In this document: in pieces, positions 21,561 to 34,389 of the stretch
Numbering within the stretch: position 1 is the first letter of the stretch
Layout of the letters: each line of letters begins with the position of its first letter
From: Arenicola marina
Taxonomy: Eukaryota > Annelida > Polychaeta > Arenicolidae
Direction: 5' to 3'
Length of the DNA: 64,000 nt
NCBI GenBank assembly: GCA_964019135.1
Contig: OZ025249.1
Coordinates: 16,145,088-16,209,087, forward strand
Translations under genes and position numbers: made by a program
The notes under the pieces: model-generated
What the model saw: the letters and a program-made list of their open reading frames with translations, nothing else
What the model was told of the DNA's origin: nothing
The model's database searches: none

Positions 21561-23287
21561 GGCTCTCAGTGCTGTTTGTGTCTAAATGACACTGGGCGAT
21601 CCGGGAATTACTCTCGGCCACATTTCGATGCAGATTATAATATGATGGTCGTTGGCCTGTGGTGCACGCAGGATGATGGACTCGACTGGGTTGGTCTGTA
21701 TCGGTGGGTGCCACTCAAGCGGAGGGCCACAAGCTGTGGGATGTGTGACCTCTATTGCCTTGTGCTGTTCCGTAATAGGTCACGAGACTAACCATGTTAT
21801 CTTTCGTGACGGGGTGAGCGGTAGAAAGAGAAGGTTATGTTTCTTAATTTTGATTAAACATAAATATCTTGCACGATACTTTTTTTCAACAGTTAACTTT
21901 ATTATTGGTTTATTTTGATTTATGATTTGAACAATTATTCATCCCAGGAGACGTATAGCATTTTAAAGACATAAACCTGAATTTTATAATATTTGTCTGC
22001 CGTTAGAGTTATAGTCCTATAGAAGCACGTTGACTAACAATAGTAACATGTGATGCTTGAGCAAATACAATTTTATGCACCTCCGTTCCACATATTTGGT
22101 AGTATTATAACCAAAATAATTTTTTTCCCGCTGCTTCTATTTTTACCATCGGTCATCAGTCAAGTATGATGTAAAATTAGCTTATTCCGTCGACAAGGGG
22201 GAAGAAAAACTCGCTTGTTCTACATGTTAACATAATCTGTGTGTCACTTGCCGATTTATTTTTTGACTAAATGCCTGGTTTCATTAGTTCTATAGCATGA
22301 TGCCTGTCCCATAGATATAGACAACAACGCGATTTTAGTGTCAGGCACACGTGGCACGGCATCATAGAGGGAACTGGCCTGGCAATTAAATATTTGTCGG
22401 CCACTTACGCAAGATAAACTCGTTCGTCTCTCTCGATGGGTGGCAAATGGTCCTTGGGAGGCAAGGGGGGCAGACTAATATATATCACTTGGCTTGTGTG
22501 TGAAGTGACCCACCCAGACCCTAATCAATTAGCGCAGAGGCAATCTCGGTGTGACAGACGAGTGTTCATTGGATAGGCAAATTGCTCTTGATTGTGCATC
22601 GTGCCTCCGTCGACGTGGCCCAATTCCTGGTTACATATTTGACCTGTTTCTATGGACACTCTGGTTGTTCTGTTTACTATATCTCGAAATTTAAGTAACG
22701 GCGTTCCTTGCGCTGGATTGAATAGCTTTGCTACGATATTGCGAAAAAATAGATATATATTAATGCTTTATTATTACCGAAATTGCTTGATCGGTATTTC
22801 CATGGGATAAATTCACGTCAACACTACGTTCAAGGGACTTGTATATGATAGGTTACAGCTTAACCTAATGTACGACATCCATGAAGATACTGGCCATATT
22901 AAATTTCGAGAATAAATGGTCAAGTACAGTTAGTTTCAACATTATGAACCCCCAAAAAGAAAAATCAAACTGGGTTTATATAAGTAGCATACAAGTAACT
23001 TCTTTCTCTTCCCAACCAGTACTAACTCACCCCAGCCATGTGATTAAATCTCCGGGGTTATAGATGGAACTAACTGCAGATCCACTTCCAAGTACACTTT
23101 CAAGTGGAGATTCTCTCGCAGCCGTTACGTTACCGCACCGCTAAATAAACAACTAATAATTTGATTTACTACCAATAAAGCTCGAATAACCACCGACATT
23201 CCAGTCCCATCAAGCCAAAATTCAAGTACAAGTAAAAGGCAATCACTGGCATCGTTTCTGTAGTGACCGTCTTCCATGATGGTGTTA
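21561..23287. other. AT-rich stretch without recognised genes or repeats
   Basis: Short open frames only (60-92 codons), with no recognisable domain, tRNA or tandem structure. Beyond about 21850 the sequence is AT-rich and looks like ordinary intergenic or intronic DNA. Confidence 0.5.
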
Positions 23288-23602
23288 CCATGACGTCACA
23301 GGCTAGTCACCCATTGACGTCACACGGTAGTCATCCCATGAGGCCACAGGCTAGTCATCCCATGACGTCACAGGCTAGTCAACCCATGACGTCACAGGCT
23401 AGTCACCCATTGACGTCACACGGTAGTCATCCCATGAGGCCACAGGCTAGTCATCCCATGACGTCACAGGGTAGTCATCCCATGAGGCCACAGGCTAGTC
23501 ATCCCATGAGGCCACAGGCTAGTCATCCCATGAGGCCACAGGCTAGTCAACCCATGACGTCACAGGCTAGTCCACCCATGACGTCACACTTGTTGTCCAC
23601 AT
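23288..23602 (+). repeat. 24-bp array carrying CRE palindromes, 13 units
   Basis: Units start every 24 bp from 23291 to 23579. Eight contain the perfect CREB/ATF palindrome TGACGTCA (23291, 23315, 23363, 23387, 23411, 23459, 23555, 23579). Five carry TGAGGCCA at the same place. The rest of the unit is CAGGCTAGTCATCCCA with small variants. An open frame with an eight-residue period runs through it, which is an artefact of the 24-bp period. Confidence 0.92.
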
Positions 23603-24997
23603 ATAACCATATAGACTTGTGTGACTTTAAAATCTTGCGTACGCAAACGAATTTGCCATTGCAGCTCATCATTGTGGCATGGATTAAACTCATATCGTCC
23701 AAAAATAAACTAAGGCCGCAGCTTGGAGGTTTTCGACAAAAAACCTAAATCGTTGCGCTTACACAAATACGTCTGGGATCAGGTATAAACGCCGGCGACC
23801 ACCAAGGCGGCGACTAGAGCTGGAGTAAGCATGTGTACCAGGGCAATTCAATGGTACGATTGACTGCTGCCTTAAGTACAGACGCAGTCGCATCGGGAGG
23901 ACGGTGGGGGGGGGATTTAGCAGACAGGAGGGGGAGCAGGCGGAGGGGGGGGGGGGCGGGGATTACATTTCTATTTATTATCGGTACGAAAAATATGCCC
24001 CCAAATACCGAAGCGGTTTAACTTTGCTCGAGCAAAAACAGTGTGTTTGGTGGGGATGGGGAGGGGGGGGGTGGAGGAAGATTGGTAGAGGGGAGTCGGG
24101 GTGGGGTGTGGGGGTGGGAAGAGGAATGGTGTGAATGCACATATTTGCTTGATGGTGCATGGTCATTGTTAGTGGGAAGTACTTGCTGTAGCGGTAAAAC
24201 TGCTGCTTACATGGCACTGTAAATTGCTGGAATATGTGGAATGGACATCGAACAGACGGGGGAGAGATAGGCCATGGAGGATGGATCAGAAGAGTTAGCA
24301 GACAGGAGGTGGAGCTGGCGGAGGGGGTAGAGGGGGGAGGTAAAGGACTGCTAGGGCAGGCGGAGTTGTGATGGGGCGAGGGAAGGGGGAGGAGGGACGG
24401 GGGAGGAGGGCAGAGGGGGGAGGTAATAGGAATTAGCAGCTAGGGAAAGCGTTGTGATGGGGCGAGGGAAGGGGGAGGAGGGACGGGAAAGAGGGACTGT
24501 GGGGGTTGGAGGGGAGTGGGGGGGGGGTTAACGGGAGGCGACATTCCACCGACCAATGCCAGCGGCAACCCCACTCTGCCTCCCTCACATCACCTCTGCT
24601 CCACGTAACCGCCAACCTCACGGTTGACCTCAGCGGTGCTGGGATCACGATTGGTTTTAGAGGGTTGTAGAGGTTGAGTTTTGTATTTGCGATGCATAAT
24701 TGGCAAAATATATATATTCCGTTTTCGTACGATCACACTGGAAGGGTAAGTAATATGTTCTGTAATTTGTGTATTACCAACCTCTTCTCCATGTCAAATG
24801 TGTATATTCTGTCTTGAATTTAAATCCGGAAAGCCTGTGGGCTATCCGGAGAGAAGCACATTTTTTCACCGGAGCAAAAGTTGGTGGCCGGCTTTATATC
24901 CCTGCGCGCTTGTTCGCTGTTAGGTATTTTATGTGATATTGACCACGGCTCGCTGAGACGTCCGCACGCGATAATCTAGTCCGCGCAGTGTTATGTT
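23603..24997. other. non-coding stretch with a strongly G-rich section
   Basis: 23890-24540 has many runs of four or more G on the plus strand and imperfect local duplications (GATGGGGCGAGGGAAGGGGG near 24371 and 24457; GCAGACAGGAGG near 23921 and 24299). G-quadruplex formation is plausible. Open frames here are compositional. Confidence 0.6.
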
Positions 24998-25115
24998 GAA
25001 ATGGCTGAAATTACAGACTCAACGAGATATGAAACATCATAACTTTAATATACTTTTAGTCTTAATTCCAAAATATAAAAAATCTAAGATGGCGCATATA
25101 AGTAGGCTGCTTTAA
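24998..25115 (+). repeat. dispersed repeat, copy 2 (partner at 13276-13399)
   Basis: GAAATGGCTG, TTACAGACTC, ATACTTTTAGTCTTAATTCC, CTAAGATGGCGC and ATAAGTAGGCTGCTTTAA match the partner in order. The partner lies within the terminal-inverted-repeat element; here no such ends are evident nearby. Confidence 0.65.
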
Positions 25116-25254
25116 AAAGAAAACACATTTCAAAATAACATGGGGTCAAAGTTCATAACGCAAACTGCGAATTTATCTTCTATTAGATCCATTTAAATTT
25201 TCACGTACGAAAAATAATTCCGGTGGTTAAATTTGACGTGGGGCATATCGCAGC

Positions 25255-28200
25255 AAGCCCACACCCCTCCCTTCGCCTAACTACCCTACCCCCAACCACC
25301 GCCCCATTAACCTGCCCCTACCGCCACCTGACCACCCTACCGCCAACCGCCGCCTCGCCGCGCTACCCCCAACCGCCGCCTTACCACCTACCCCCAACCG
25401 CCGCCTCACCACCCTACCCCCAACCGCCGTCTCACCACCCTACAGCCAACCGCCGCCACATCGCCCTACCCCCTACCGCCGCCTCATCACCCTGCCCCCA
25501 ACCACCGCCCCATTAACCTGCCCCTACCGCCACCTCACCACCCTACCCCCAACCGCCGCCTCACCACCCTACCCCCAACTGCCGCCTTACCACCCTACCC
25601 CCAACCGCCGCCTCATCACTCTACCCCCAACCGCCGCCTCATCACCCTACCCCCAACCGCCGCCTCACCACTTTACCCCCAACCGCCGCCTCACCACGCT
25701 ACCCCCAACCGCCGCCTCACCACTCTACCCCCAACCGCCGCCTCATCACCCTACCCCCAACCGCCGCCTCACCACCTACCCGCAACCGCCACCTTACCCC
25801 CGACCGCCGCCTCATCACCCTATCCCCAACCGCCGCCTCACCACTCTACCCCCAACCGCCGCCTCGCCACCCAACCCCCAACCACCGCCTCACCACCTTA
25901 CCCCCAACCGCCGCCTCACCACTTTACCCCCAACCGCCGCCTCATCAGCCTACCCCCAACCGCCGCCTCACCACCTTACCCCCAACCGCCGCCTTACCAC
26001 CCTATCCCCAACCGCCGCCTCACCACCCTACCCCCAACCGCCGCCTCACCATCCTACCCCCAACCGCCGCCTCACCACCCTACCCCCAACCGCCGCCTCA
26101 CCATCCTACTCCGAACCACCGCCTCACCACCTTACCCCCAACCGCCGCCTCACCACCCTACCCCCAACCGCCACCTCACCACCCTACCCCCAACCGCCGC
26201 CTCACCGCGCTACCCCCAACCGCCGCCTTACCATCTACCCCCAATCGCCGCCTCACCACCCTACCCTCAACCGCCGCCTCACCACCCTACCCCAACCGCC
26301 GCCACATCACCCTACCCCCTACGGCCGCCTCATCACCCTACCCCCAACCACCGCCCCATTAATCTGCCCCTACCGCCACCTCACCACCCTACCCCCAACC
26401 GCCGCCTCACCACCCTACCCCCAACCACCGCCTTACCACCCTACCCCCAACGGCCGCCTCACCACTCTACCCCCAACCGCCGCCTCATCACCCTACCCCC
26501 AACCGCCGCCTCACCACCCTACCCACAACCGCCGCCTCACCACTCTACCCCCAACCGCCGCCTCACCATCCTACCCACAACCGCCGCCTCACCACTCTAC
26601 CCCCAACCGCCGCCTCACCATCCTACCCCCAACCGCCGCCTCACCACTCTACCCCCAACCGCCGCCTCACCACTCTACCCCCAACCGCCGCCTCACCATC
26701 CTACCCCCAACCGCCGCCTCACCACCCTACCCCCAACCGCCGCCTCACCACTCTACCCCCAACCGCCGCCTCACCACTCTACCCCCAACCGCCGCCTCAC
26801 CATCCTACCCCCAACCGCCGCCTCACCACCCTACCCCCAACCGCCGCCTCACCACTCTACCCCCCACCGCCGCCTCACCATCCTACCCCCAACCGCCGCC
26901 TCACCACTCTACCCCCAACCGCCGCCTCACCACCCTACCCACAACCGCCGCCTCACCACCTTATCCCCAACCGCCGCCTCGCCACTCTACCCCCAACCGC
27001 CGTCTCACCATCCTACCCCCAACCGCCGCCTCACCACTCTACCCCCAACCGCCGCCTCACCACCCTACCCACAACCGCCGCCTCACCACTCTACCCCCAA
27101 CCGCCGCCTCACCATCCTACCCACAACCGCCGCCTCACCACTCTACCCCCAACCGCCGCCTCACCATCCTACCCCCACCCGCCGCCTCACCACCCTACCC
27201 CCAACCGCCGTCTCGCCACCCAACCCCCAACCACCGCCTCGCCACCCAACCCCCAACCACCGCCTCACCACCTTACCCCCAACCGCCGCCTCACCACTTT
27301 ACCCCCAACCGCCGCCTCATCAGCCTACCCCCAACCGCCGCCTCACCACCCTACCCCCAACCGCCGCCTCACCATCCTACCCCCAACCGCCGCCTCACCA
27401 CCCTACCCCCAACCGCCGCCTCACCATCCTACTCCGAACCACCGCCTCACCACCTTACCCCCAACCGCCGCCTCACCACCCTACCTCCAATCGCCGCCTC
27501 ACCACCCTACCCTCAACCGCCGCCTCACCACCCTACCCCAACCGCCGCCACATCACCCTACCCCCTACCGCCGCCTCATCACCCTACCCCCAACCACCGC
27601 CCCATTAACCTGCCCCTACCGCCACCTCACCACCCTACCCCCAACCGCCGCCTCACCACCCTACCCCCAACCACCGCCTTACCACCCTACCCCCAACGGC
27701 CGCCTCACCACTCTACCCCCAACCGCCGCCACATCACCCTACCCCCAACCGCCGCCTCACCACCCTACCCACAACCGCCGCCTCACCACTCTACCCCCAA
27801 CCGCCGCCTCACCATCCTACCCACAACCGCCGCCTCACCACTCTACCCCCAACCGCCGCCTCACCATCCTACCCCCACCCGCCGCCTCACCATCCTACCC
27901 CCAACCGCCGTCTCACCATCCTACCCCCAACCGCCGCCTCACCACTCTACCCCCAACCGCCGCCTCACCATCCTACCCCCAACCGCCGCCTCACCACTCT
28001 ACCCCCAACCGCCGCCTCACCACCCTACCCACAACCGCCACCTCACCACTCTACCCCCAACCGCCGCATCACCACCCTACCCACAACCGCCGCCTCACCA
28101 CTCTACCCCCAACCGCCGCCTCACCATCCTACCCCCAACCGCCGCCTCACCATCCTACCCCCAACCGCCGCCTCACCACCCTACCCCCAACCGCCGCCTC

Positions 28201-29165
28201 ACCACCCTATCCCCAACCGCCGCCTCACCACCCAATCCCCAACCGCCGCCTCACCACCCTACCCACAACCGCCGCCTCACCACTCTACCCCCAACCGCCG
28301 CCTCACCATCCTACCCCCAACCGCCGCCTCACCACCCTACCCCCAACCGCCGCCTCACCATCCTACCCCCACCCGCCGCCTCACCACCCTACCCCCAACC
28401 GCCGCCTCACCACCCTACCCCCAACCGCCGCCTCACCACTCTACCCCCAACCGCCGCCTCACCATCCTACCCCCAACCGCCGCCTCACCACTCTACCCCC
28501 AACCGCCGCCTCACCACCCTACCCACAACCGCCGCCTCACCACCTTATCCCCAACCGCCGCCTCACCACCCTATCCCCAACCGCCGCCTCACCACTCTAC
28601 CCCCAACCGCCGCCTCATCAGCCTACCCCCAACCGCCGCCTCACCACCCTACCCCCAACCGCCGCCTCACCATCCTACCCCCAACCGCCGCCTCACCACT
28701 CTACCCCCAACCGCCGCCTCACCATCCTACCCCCAACCGCCGCCTCACCACTCTACCCCCAACCGCCGCCTCACCACCCTACCCACAACCGCCGCCTCAC
28801 CACTCTACCCCCAACCGCCGCCTCACCACTCTACCCCCAACCGCCGCCTCACCACTTTACCCCCAACCGCCGCCTCACCACTCTACCCCCAACCGCCGCC
28901 TCACCACCCTACCCACAACCGCCGCCTCACCACTCTACCCCCAACCGCCGCCTCACCATCCTACCCACAACCGCCGCCTCACCACTCTACCCCCAACCGC
29001 CGCCTCACCATCCTACCCCCACCCGCCGCCTCACCACCCTACCCCCAACCGCCGTCTCACCATTCTACCCCCAACCGCCGCCTCACCACTCTACCCCCAA
29101 CCGCCGCCTCACCATCCTACCCCCAACCGCCGCCTCACCACTCTACCCCCAACCGCCGCCCTAAT
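25255..29165 (+). repeat. 26-bp C-rich minisatellite, about 150 units
   Basis: The unit is CCTCACCACCCTACCCCCAA plus CCGCCG. Variants include CACTCTACC, CATCCTACC and ACCCACAACC. A rare marker block (CCCCATTAA(C/T)CTGCCCCTA) occurs at about 25301, 25507, 26353 and 27599, giving offsets of 206, 846 and 1246 bp, evidence for block duplication. The minus strand has GGGGG and GGG in nearly every unit (G-quadruplex potential) and the plus strand is suited to i-motifs. Confidence 0.96.
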
Positions 29166-30655
29166 ACCACCAAACACACCCAGCCGTTGGTCATCCCAGC
29201 CCACAACTCCTGGCCTACAGGGATATACCTTCAGCCAGCCAACTGTCCCGTCACGCCTGTCAGAGTCGTTTCAACGCCACGGCCTCCTACCCACTCTGTA
29301 CTCCCCTGGCCTCCCACCCCTCTGTACACCCCCAGGTTTCCTGCTCCCTATGTACCCACTACCCCATTCTCCACCTTTTGCACACCTTACCCCCTCCTCC
29401 ACCTTCTGCTCACAGTCCAGCCTTCATCTCTCCACTTGGTGTCACAGCAATGTTTTCTTTGCAATGTGGTGGCATCGCAAACCCCCAGTGGATGTCCCAG
29501 CCCCTCCCCCCACCGGCCACCCCTATCCTTACCGTCCCATCGATGACACCGCGGCAGCAACGGTATCTTCATCCCCCCCACCCACGGCCACCCCTAGCCT
29601 TACCGTTCTATCGATGACACCACGGCAGCAACAGTATCCCTATCTCCACCACCCTCCCCCCCACCCACCCTTGCCGTATCCCTCCCCTGATCCGCCATGC
29701 CACACCCTTTCCGGAAACCACAACCCCGCAGACTGGGGTCGGGTCCTGATTTGGTGACTGATCAAAGCCCCGAGCCAGCCGGCCGCACACTGCTCGCACA
29801 CTGCCCGGGTCTCCAGAGCTACCGACACTGACGGCGCAACAGTTTGCGGGCTGGCCAGTTTATTTCTTCCTCGTCTCTTTTTTTTTCTCCTCTTCAACGA
29901 TGACGCTGTTTGGCGTTGGCAGCTGTGTTCGTAGGCCAATGCTGACCCATCGACGCCTTTTCGCCCTCAATGCACCCCTTCTCTCATCATGTGCATGTCA
30001 TCTGGCCCCCCCCCTCCCCCCACTCCCCTCCTCTCACTCGCAGGATCCCCCGCTCCCGCCTCACGCCCTCAATGCACCCTTCCCTGTGTGGATGCCCTTT
30101 GCCTCCCATCCCCCACCCTTTCACTCGCATGATGCAGCCTGCTGGGGTAGATAATATCTTCCCCTGTTATGTTTCTATCGCATCCCCTGGCTGCGGCCGG
30201 TAACCTGTAACAACCGCGGGGGCGATCCGAGGATATTAAATTGTGAGACACCCGCCAGGCCTCAACATCACGTCACACCCCCATCGCACACCTTCGCACC
30301 CCCTCTCCCCCCTCCTCCTGCCCCCTCTCCAAACACACCCATAACGCCTCACCCCACAACGCACCTCTATTTTAGCGGCTGGGCCTGCAACCTATGTAAC
30401 GAGCGATGACTGTGGCGCTGGCCGGAATCGAAGGACATTAAACCGTGAGACACCGACTCTGTTCGTTCTGCCTTTAAAGCTGTCATTGTATGTCTCCATC
30501 GTAAAACGCTCCGTGCTGCAGACCTCCCTATGTATTCAGATCCCAGAACTGGTAATGCTATAGGCGTAGTTGACATTATGGAGCAGGGAACCATATTCAT
30601 AGAGGTCTCAATCGCGCTTCGGTCGAGTTGTTGGAGAATGAGCCCCCCCCCCCCA
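29166..30655. other. C-rich non-coding region with small duplications
   Basis: Proline-rich open frames of 77-135 codons occur in several frames at once and reflect C-rich composition. Two local duplications are visible: a 71-bp one (GGCCACCCCTATCCTTACCG near 29515 against a near copy at 29586), and a diverged pair at about 30185-30250 and 30375-30450 that share an AACCT(G/A)TAAC block and end in GTGAGACACC. Confidence 0.6.
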
Positions 30656-30659
30656 GGAA

Positions 30660-32440
30660 TAATAATAGTAACATTAATTACAGCTGCTTTATGTGAAAGA
30701 ACAATCCCAATAATTACAGCTGCTTTATGTGAAGAACAATCCCAATAATTACAGCTGCTTTATGTAAAAGAACAATCTCAATAATTACAGCTGCTATATG
30801 TGAAAGAACAATCCCAATAATTCCAGCTGCTATATGTGGAAGAACAATCTCAAAAATTCCAGCTGCTACATGTGAAAGAACAATCCCAATAATTACAGCT
30901 GCTATATGTGAAAGAACAATCCCAATAATTACAGCTGCTATATGTGAAAGAACAATCCCAATAATTACAGCTGCTATATGTGGAAGAACAATCCCAATAA
31001 TTACAGGTGCTATATGTGAAAGAACAATCCCAATAATTACAGCTGCTATATGTGGAAGAACAATCCCAATAATTACAGCTGCTATATGTGAAAGAGCAAT
31101 CCCAATAACTACAGCTGCTATATGTGAAAGAACAATCCCAGTAATTACAGCTGCTATATGTGAAAGAACAATCCCAATAATTATAGCTGCTATATGTGAA
31201 AGAAGAATCCCAATAATTACAGCTGCTTTATGTGAAAGAACAATCCCAATAATTACAGCTGCTATATGTGGTAGAACAATCCCAATAATTACAGCTGCTA
31301 TATGTGAAAGAACAATCCCAATAATTACAGCTGCTATATGTGAAAGAACAATCCCAATAATTACAGCTGCTATATGTGAAAGAACAATCCCAATAATTAC
31401 AGCTGCTATATGCGAAAGAACAATCCCAGTAATTACAGCTGCTAAGTGTGAAAGAACAATCCCAATAATTACAGCTGCTATATGTCAAAGAACAATCCCA
31501 GTAATTACAGCTGCTATATGTGAAAGAACAATCCCAATAATTATAGCTGCTATATGTGAAAGAAGAATCCCAATAATTACAGCTGCTATATGTGAAAGAA
31601 CAATCCCAATAATTACAGCTGCTATATGTGAAAGAACAATCTCAATAATTACAGCTGCTATATGTGAAAGAACAATCCCAGTAATTACAGCTGCTATGTG
31701 TGAAAGAACAATCCCAATAATTACAGCTGCTATATGTGAAAGAACAATCCCAATAATTATAGCTGCTATATGTGAAAGAAGAATCCCAATAATTACAGCT
31801 GCTATATGTGAAAGAAGAATCCCAATAATTACAGCTGCTATATGTGGTAGAACAATCCCAATAATTACAGCTGATATATGTGAAAGAACAATCCCAATAA
31901 TTACAGCTGCTATATGTGAAAGAACAATCCCAATAATTACAGCTGCTATATGTGAAAGAACAATCTCAATAATTACAGCTGCTATATGTGAAAGAAGAAT
32001 CCCAATAATTACAGCTGCTATATGTGAAAGAACAATCCCAATAATTACAGCTGCTATATGTGAAAGAACAATCTCAATAATTACAGCTGCTATATGTGAA
32101 AGAACAATCCCAGTAATTACAGCTGCTATTTGTGAAAGAACAATCCCAATAATTACAGCTGCTATATGTCAAAGAACAATCCCAGTAATTACAGCTGCTA
32201 TATATGAAAGAAGAATCCCAGTAATTACAGCTGCTATATATGAAAGAAGAATCCCAATAATTACAGCTGCTATATGTGAAAGAACAATCCCAATAATTAC
32301 AGCTGCTATATGTGAAAGAAGAATCCCAATAATTACAGCTGCTATATATGAAAGAAGAATCACAATAATTACAGCTGCTATATGTGAAAGAACAATCCCA
32401 ATAATTACAGCTGCTATATGTGAAAGAACAATCCCAATAT
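30660..32440 (+). repeat. 36-bp minisatellite with an E-box per unit, about 49 units
   Basis: The unit is AATAATTACAGCTGCTATAT plus GTGAAAGAACAATCCC. Almost every unit contains the palindrome CAGCTG, a class of E-box. As 36 is a multiple of three, a 12-residue periodic frame stays open for 263 codons on the plus strand (31696-32487) and others on the minus strand. Marker units with ATTATAGCTG at about 31179, 31539 and 31755 lie 360 and 216 bp apart (10 and 6 units). Confidence 0.96.
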
Positions 32441-32570
32441 TTAGCTGTCGATCATCGATCGATCGTCAAGGATGGATGTGGATCTGACCTGTAGCTTAGG
32501 GAGCTAACAACTGTGCTACGGAGGCTCCTGAAGGTCAAAGCGGATATTCCACATCCTGAACAGAGGTCTG

Positions 32571-32780
32571 AACAAATATACCACAGCGGGTGTAACATGT
32601 AACAAATATACCACAGCGGGTGTAACATGTAACAAATATACCACAGCGGGTGTAACATGTAACAAATATACCACAGCGGGTGTAACATGTAACAAATATA
32701 CCACAGCGGGTGTAACATGTAACAAATATACCACAGCGGGTGTAACATGTAACAAATATACCACAGCGGGTGTAACATGT
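32571..32780 (+). repeat. seven perfect copies of a 30-bp unit
   Basis: The unit AACAAATATACCACAGCGGG plus TGTAACATGT is repeated seven times without a single difference. Minus-strand open frames with a ten-residue period run through it and are artefacts. Identity this complete points to recent expansion or an assembly-level artefact. Confidence 0.97.
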
Positions 32781-33122
32781 ATCATGAAATGTTGGTGTTT
32801 TAGGCCAAGTTCGTGCATAATATGATTGACATGAAACCCCGCGGTAGGATGAGATGAGATTGGATGAGACATGCCCCTGATATATGCACGTACTAGGGCT
32901 TTAGTTTAAACATATTTGTATTACGCAATCGGAAAACAGGCATTGCCTATACGAATTCCTTTTGCTTAAAATAATACGTCAGAAATAAGCATGTATAAAA
33001 TCATCTCCTAACATCAAGTTCAAGTTTATACAAGTTTACGCCAACAACATTGGGCTAGTCTGGACAAAACTCCACAGTATACAGATCTACACACAAAACG
33101 TCATTACAGAGAAATGTATTCT
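32781..33122 (-). mobile_element. probable 3' untranslated region of the truncated LINE
   Basis: Lies downstream of the zinc-knuckle-like end on the minus strand. It is AT-rich and finishes near a GATGAGATGAGATTGGATGAG run at 32848-32868, which could be a short-repeat tail. The border is not certain and no target-site duplication was found. Confidence 0.35.
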
Positions 33123-34389
33123 TTAGGATTTGAATCTTCTAGTTCCATCAATATAATCATGGACAGCTCTAAATATAGCTTTGTTTTCTTCAATTGGTAA
33201 ATCATTGTTTCCATATAAAATAGTTCCGATAGAGATAGATGTATATTTCAGAATAATTTGTGGCAGTCGATCACGCAAGACGGTAAACCTCGGACATTGA
33301 AAGAAGTAGTGTATTGTGTCCTCCCTCGTCGCTCCACAGAGACACTGCTGCTCGTCAATAATATGCATATCAAATAGATGTGCCTTTAGGTCACTGCAAC
33401 TCATTCTGAGACGCGCATGAACAACATTCGTTGAGCGCCGACCGTAGTTAAATAATTTATTTGTTGCCCGACTGGTTCGAATGTCAAGGTTGACTCAAGC
33501 CCTTTTGTAAGCTTTGTTGTCACTAAGTGATCTTACGGATATTGGTAGTTCATTCCAAAGCCTAATTGCACTTGGTAGAAAGGGTTGTAGTACGACGTCA
33601 GACGTGTTTGAATAGTAGTTACATTAAGTGGCTGAGCACTTCGTAACCCATGATGCGTTCTGTCATTTACAGTTTGTGGTAGGATATCACACAGGTACTC
33701 GGGTGCCTCCCCATAACACATTTGGTGAAACAAGATAAGTTTAAACCTTCTACGTCGAGCACTCAGCGTTTCCCAGCCCAATTCGTTATAAATCAAAGAG
33801 TGGCTTGTGTGCTTAACGGCTCCAGACACAAGACGGCCAGCTCGGAGCTGAACAGCTTCTAATTTATCATCGTCCGCTTGGGTGCAGCCATCCCACACAA
33901 CGCATGCATAGTCCATAGTTGGGCGTACAAATGTTTTATACATCAAGTCTAATACACCCCTATTGAGTTTAAAACGCAGCCTTGCCAACAAATCAACCCT
34001 TCTATTAGCTTTCAGAAAAAAATTTCATTAATATGAGCCGTCCAGGTTACTCTTGAGCTTAACGTAACACCGAGGTGTTTGTGCTCAGTGACGCTGTTTA
34101 AAGTTTCATTACCCATGTGCAACACTGGAACATCACGTCTATGTTTGTTAGATATCACCATAGATTTCGTCTTGGGGGCACTAAACGTAATGAACCAATC
34201 TGATGTCCACGTTTCCATACGCTCCAGGTCTTGAGTTACCATATGAGCTCCAATGGTCTCGTCACCATCATCAACGATTACATATACAGCCGTGTCATCA
34301 GCAAAGAGTCGTATATTCGACTGTAAACCATCAACAATATCATTAATATAGATTAAAAATAACATGGGACCTAGGGCTTTCATATTCAT
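33123..34389 (-). pseudogene. 5'-truncated, frameshifted LINE reverse transcriptase, 3' half
   Basis: Three fragments on the minus strand are colinear. The first (34389-34012) starts within the motif before GPMLFLIYINDI and contains the catalytic FADD (in RLFADDTAVYV) and HLGVTL. The second (33991-33533) has VRPTMDYACVVWD and QLRAGRLV, typical of the region after the palm. The third (33404-33123) carries a C-x-CG...ED..HYFF.CP zinc-knuckle-like end. One frameshift lies in a homopolymer near 34016-34022, another near 33570, and a stop occurs near 33496. The abrupt start near 34385 fits 5' truncation during target-primed insertion. The family differs from the intact LINE at 7.2 kb and is Jockey/I-like by impression only. 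Confidence 0.88.

Noticed and set aside
25255..29165. CRISPR array
   Set aside because: Units are contiguous with no unique spacers, and the genome is animal. The same applies to the other arrays in the window.
25255..29165. Telomeric repeat
   Set aside because: CCCTACCCCCAACC resembles telomere-like sequence only in composition; the unit is 26 bp and not a TTAGGG-type hexamer.
29187..29757. Proline-rich frames of 119-135 codons
   Set aside because: C-rich composition with overlapping frames and local duplications; no domain.
31696..32487. 263-codon frame with an ICERTIPIITAA period, and minus-strand counterparts
   Set aside because: By-product of a 36-bp unit without stops; both strands are open and no unique sequence precedes it.
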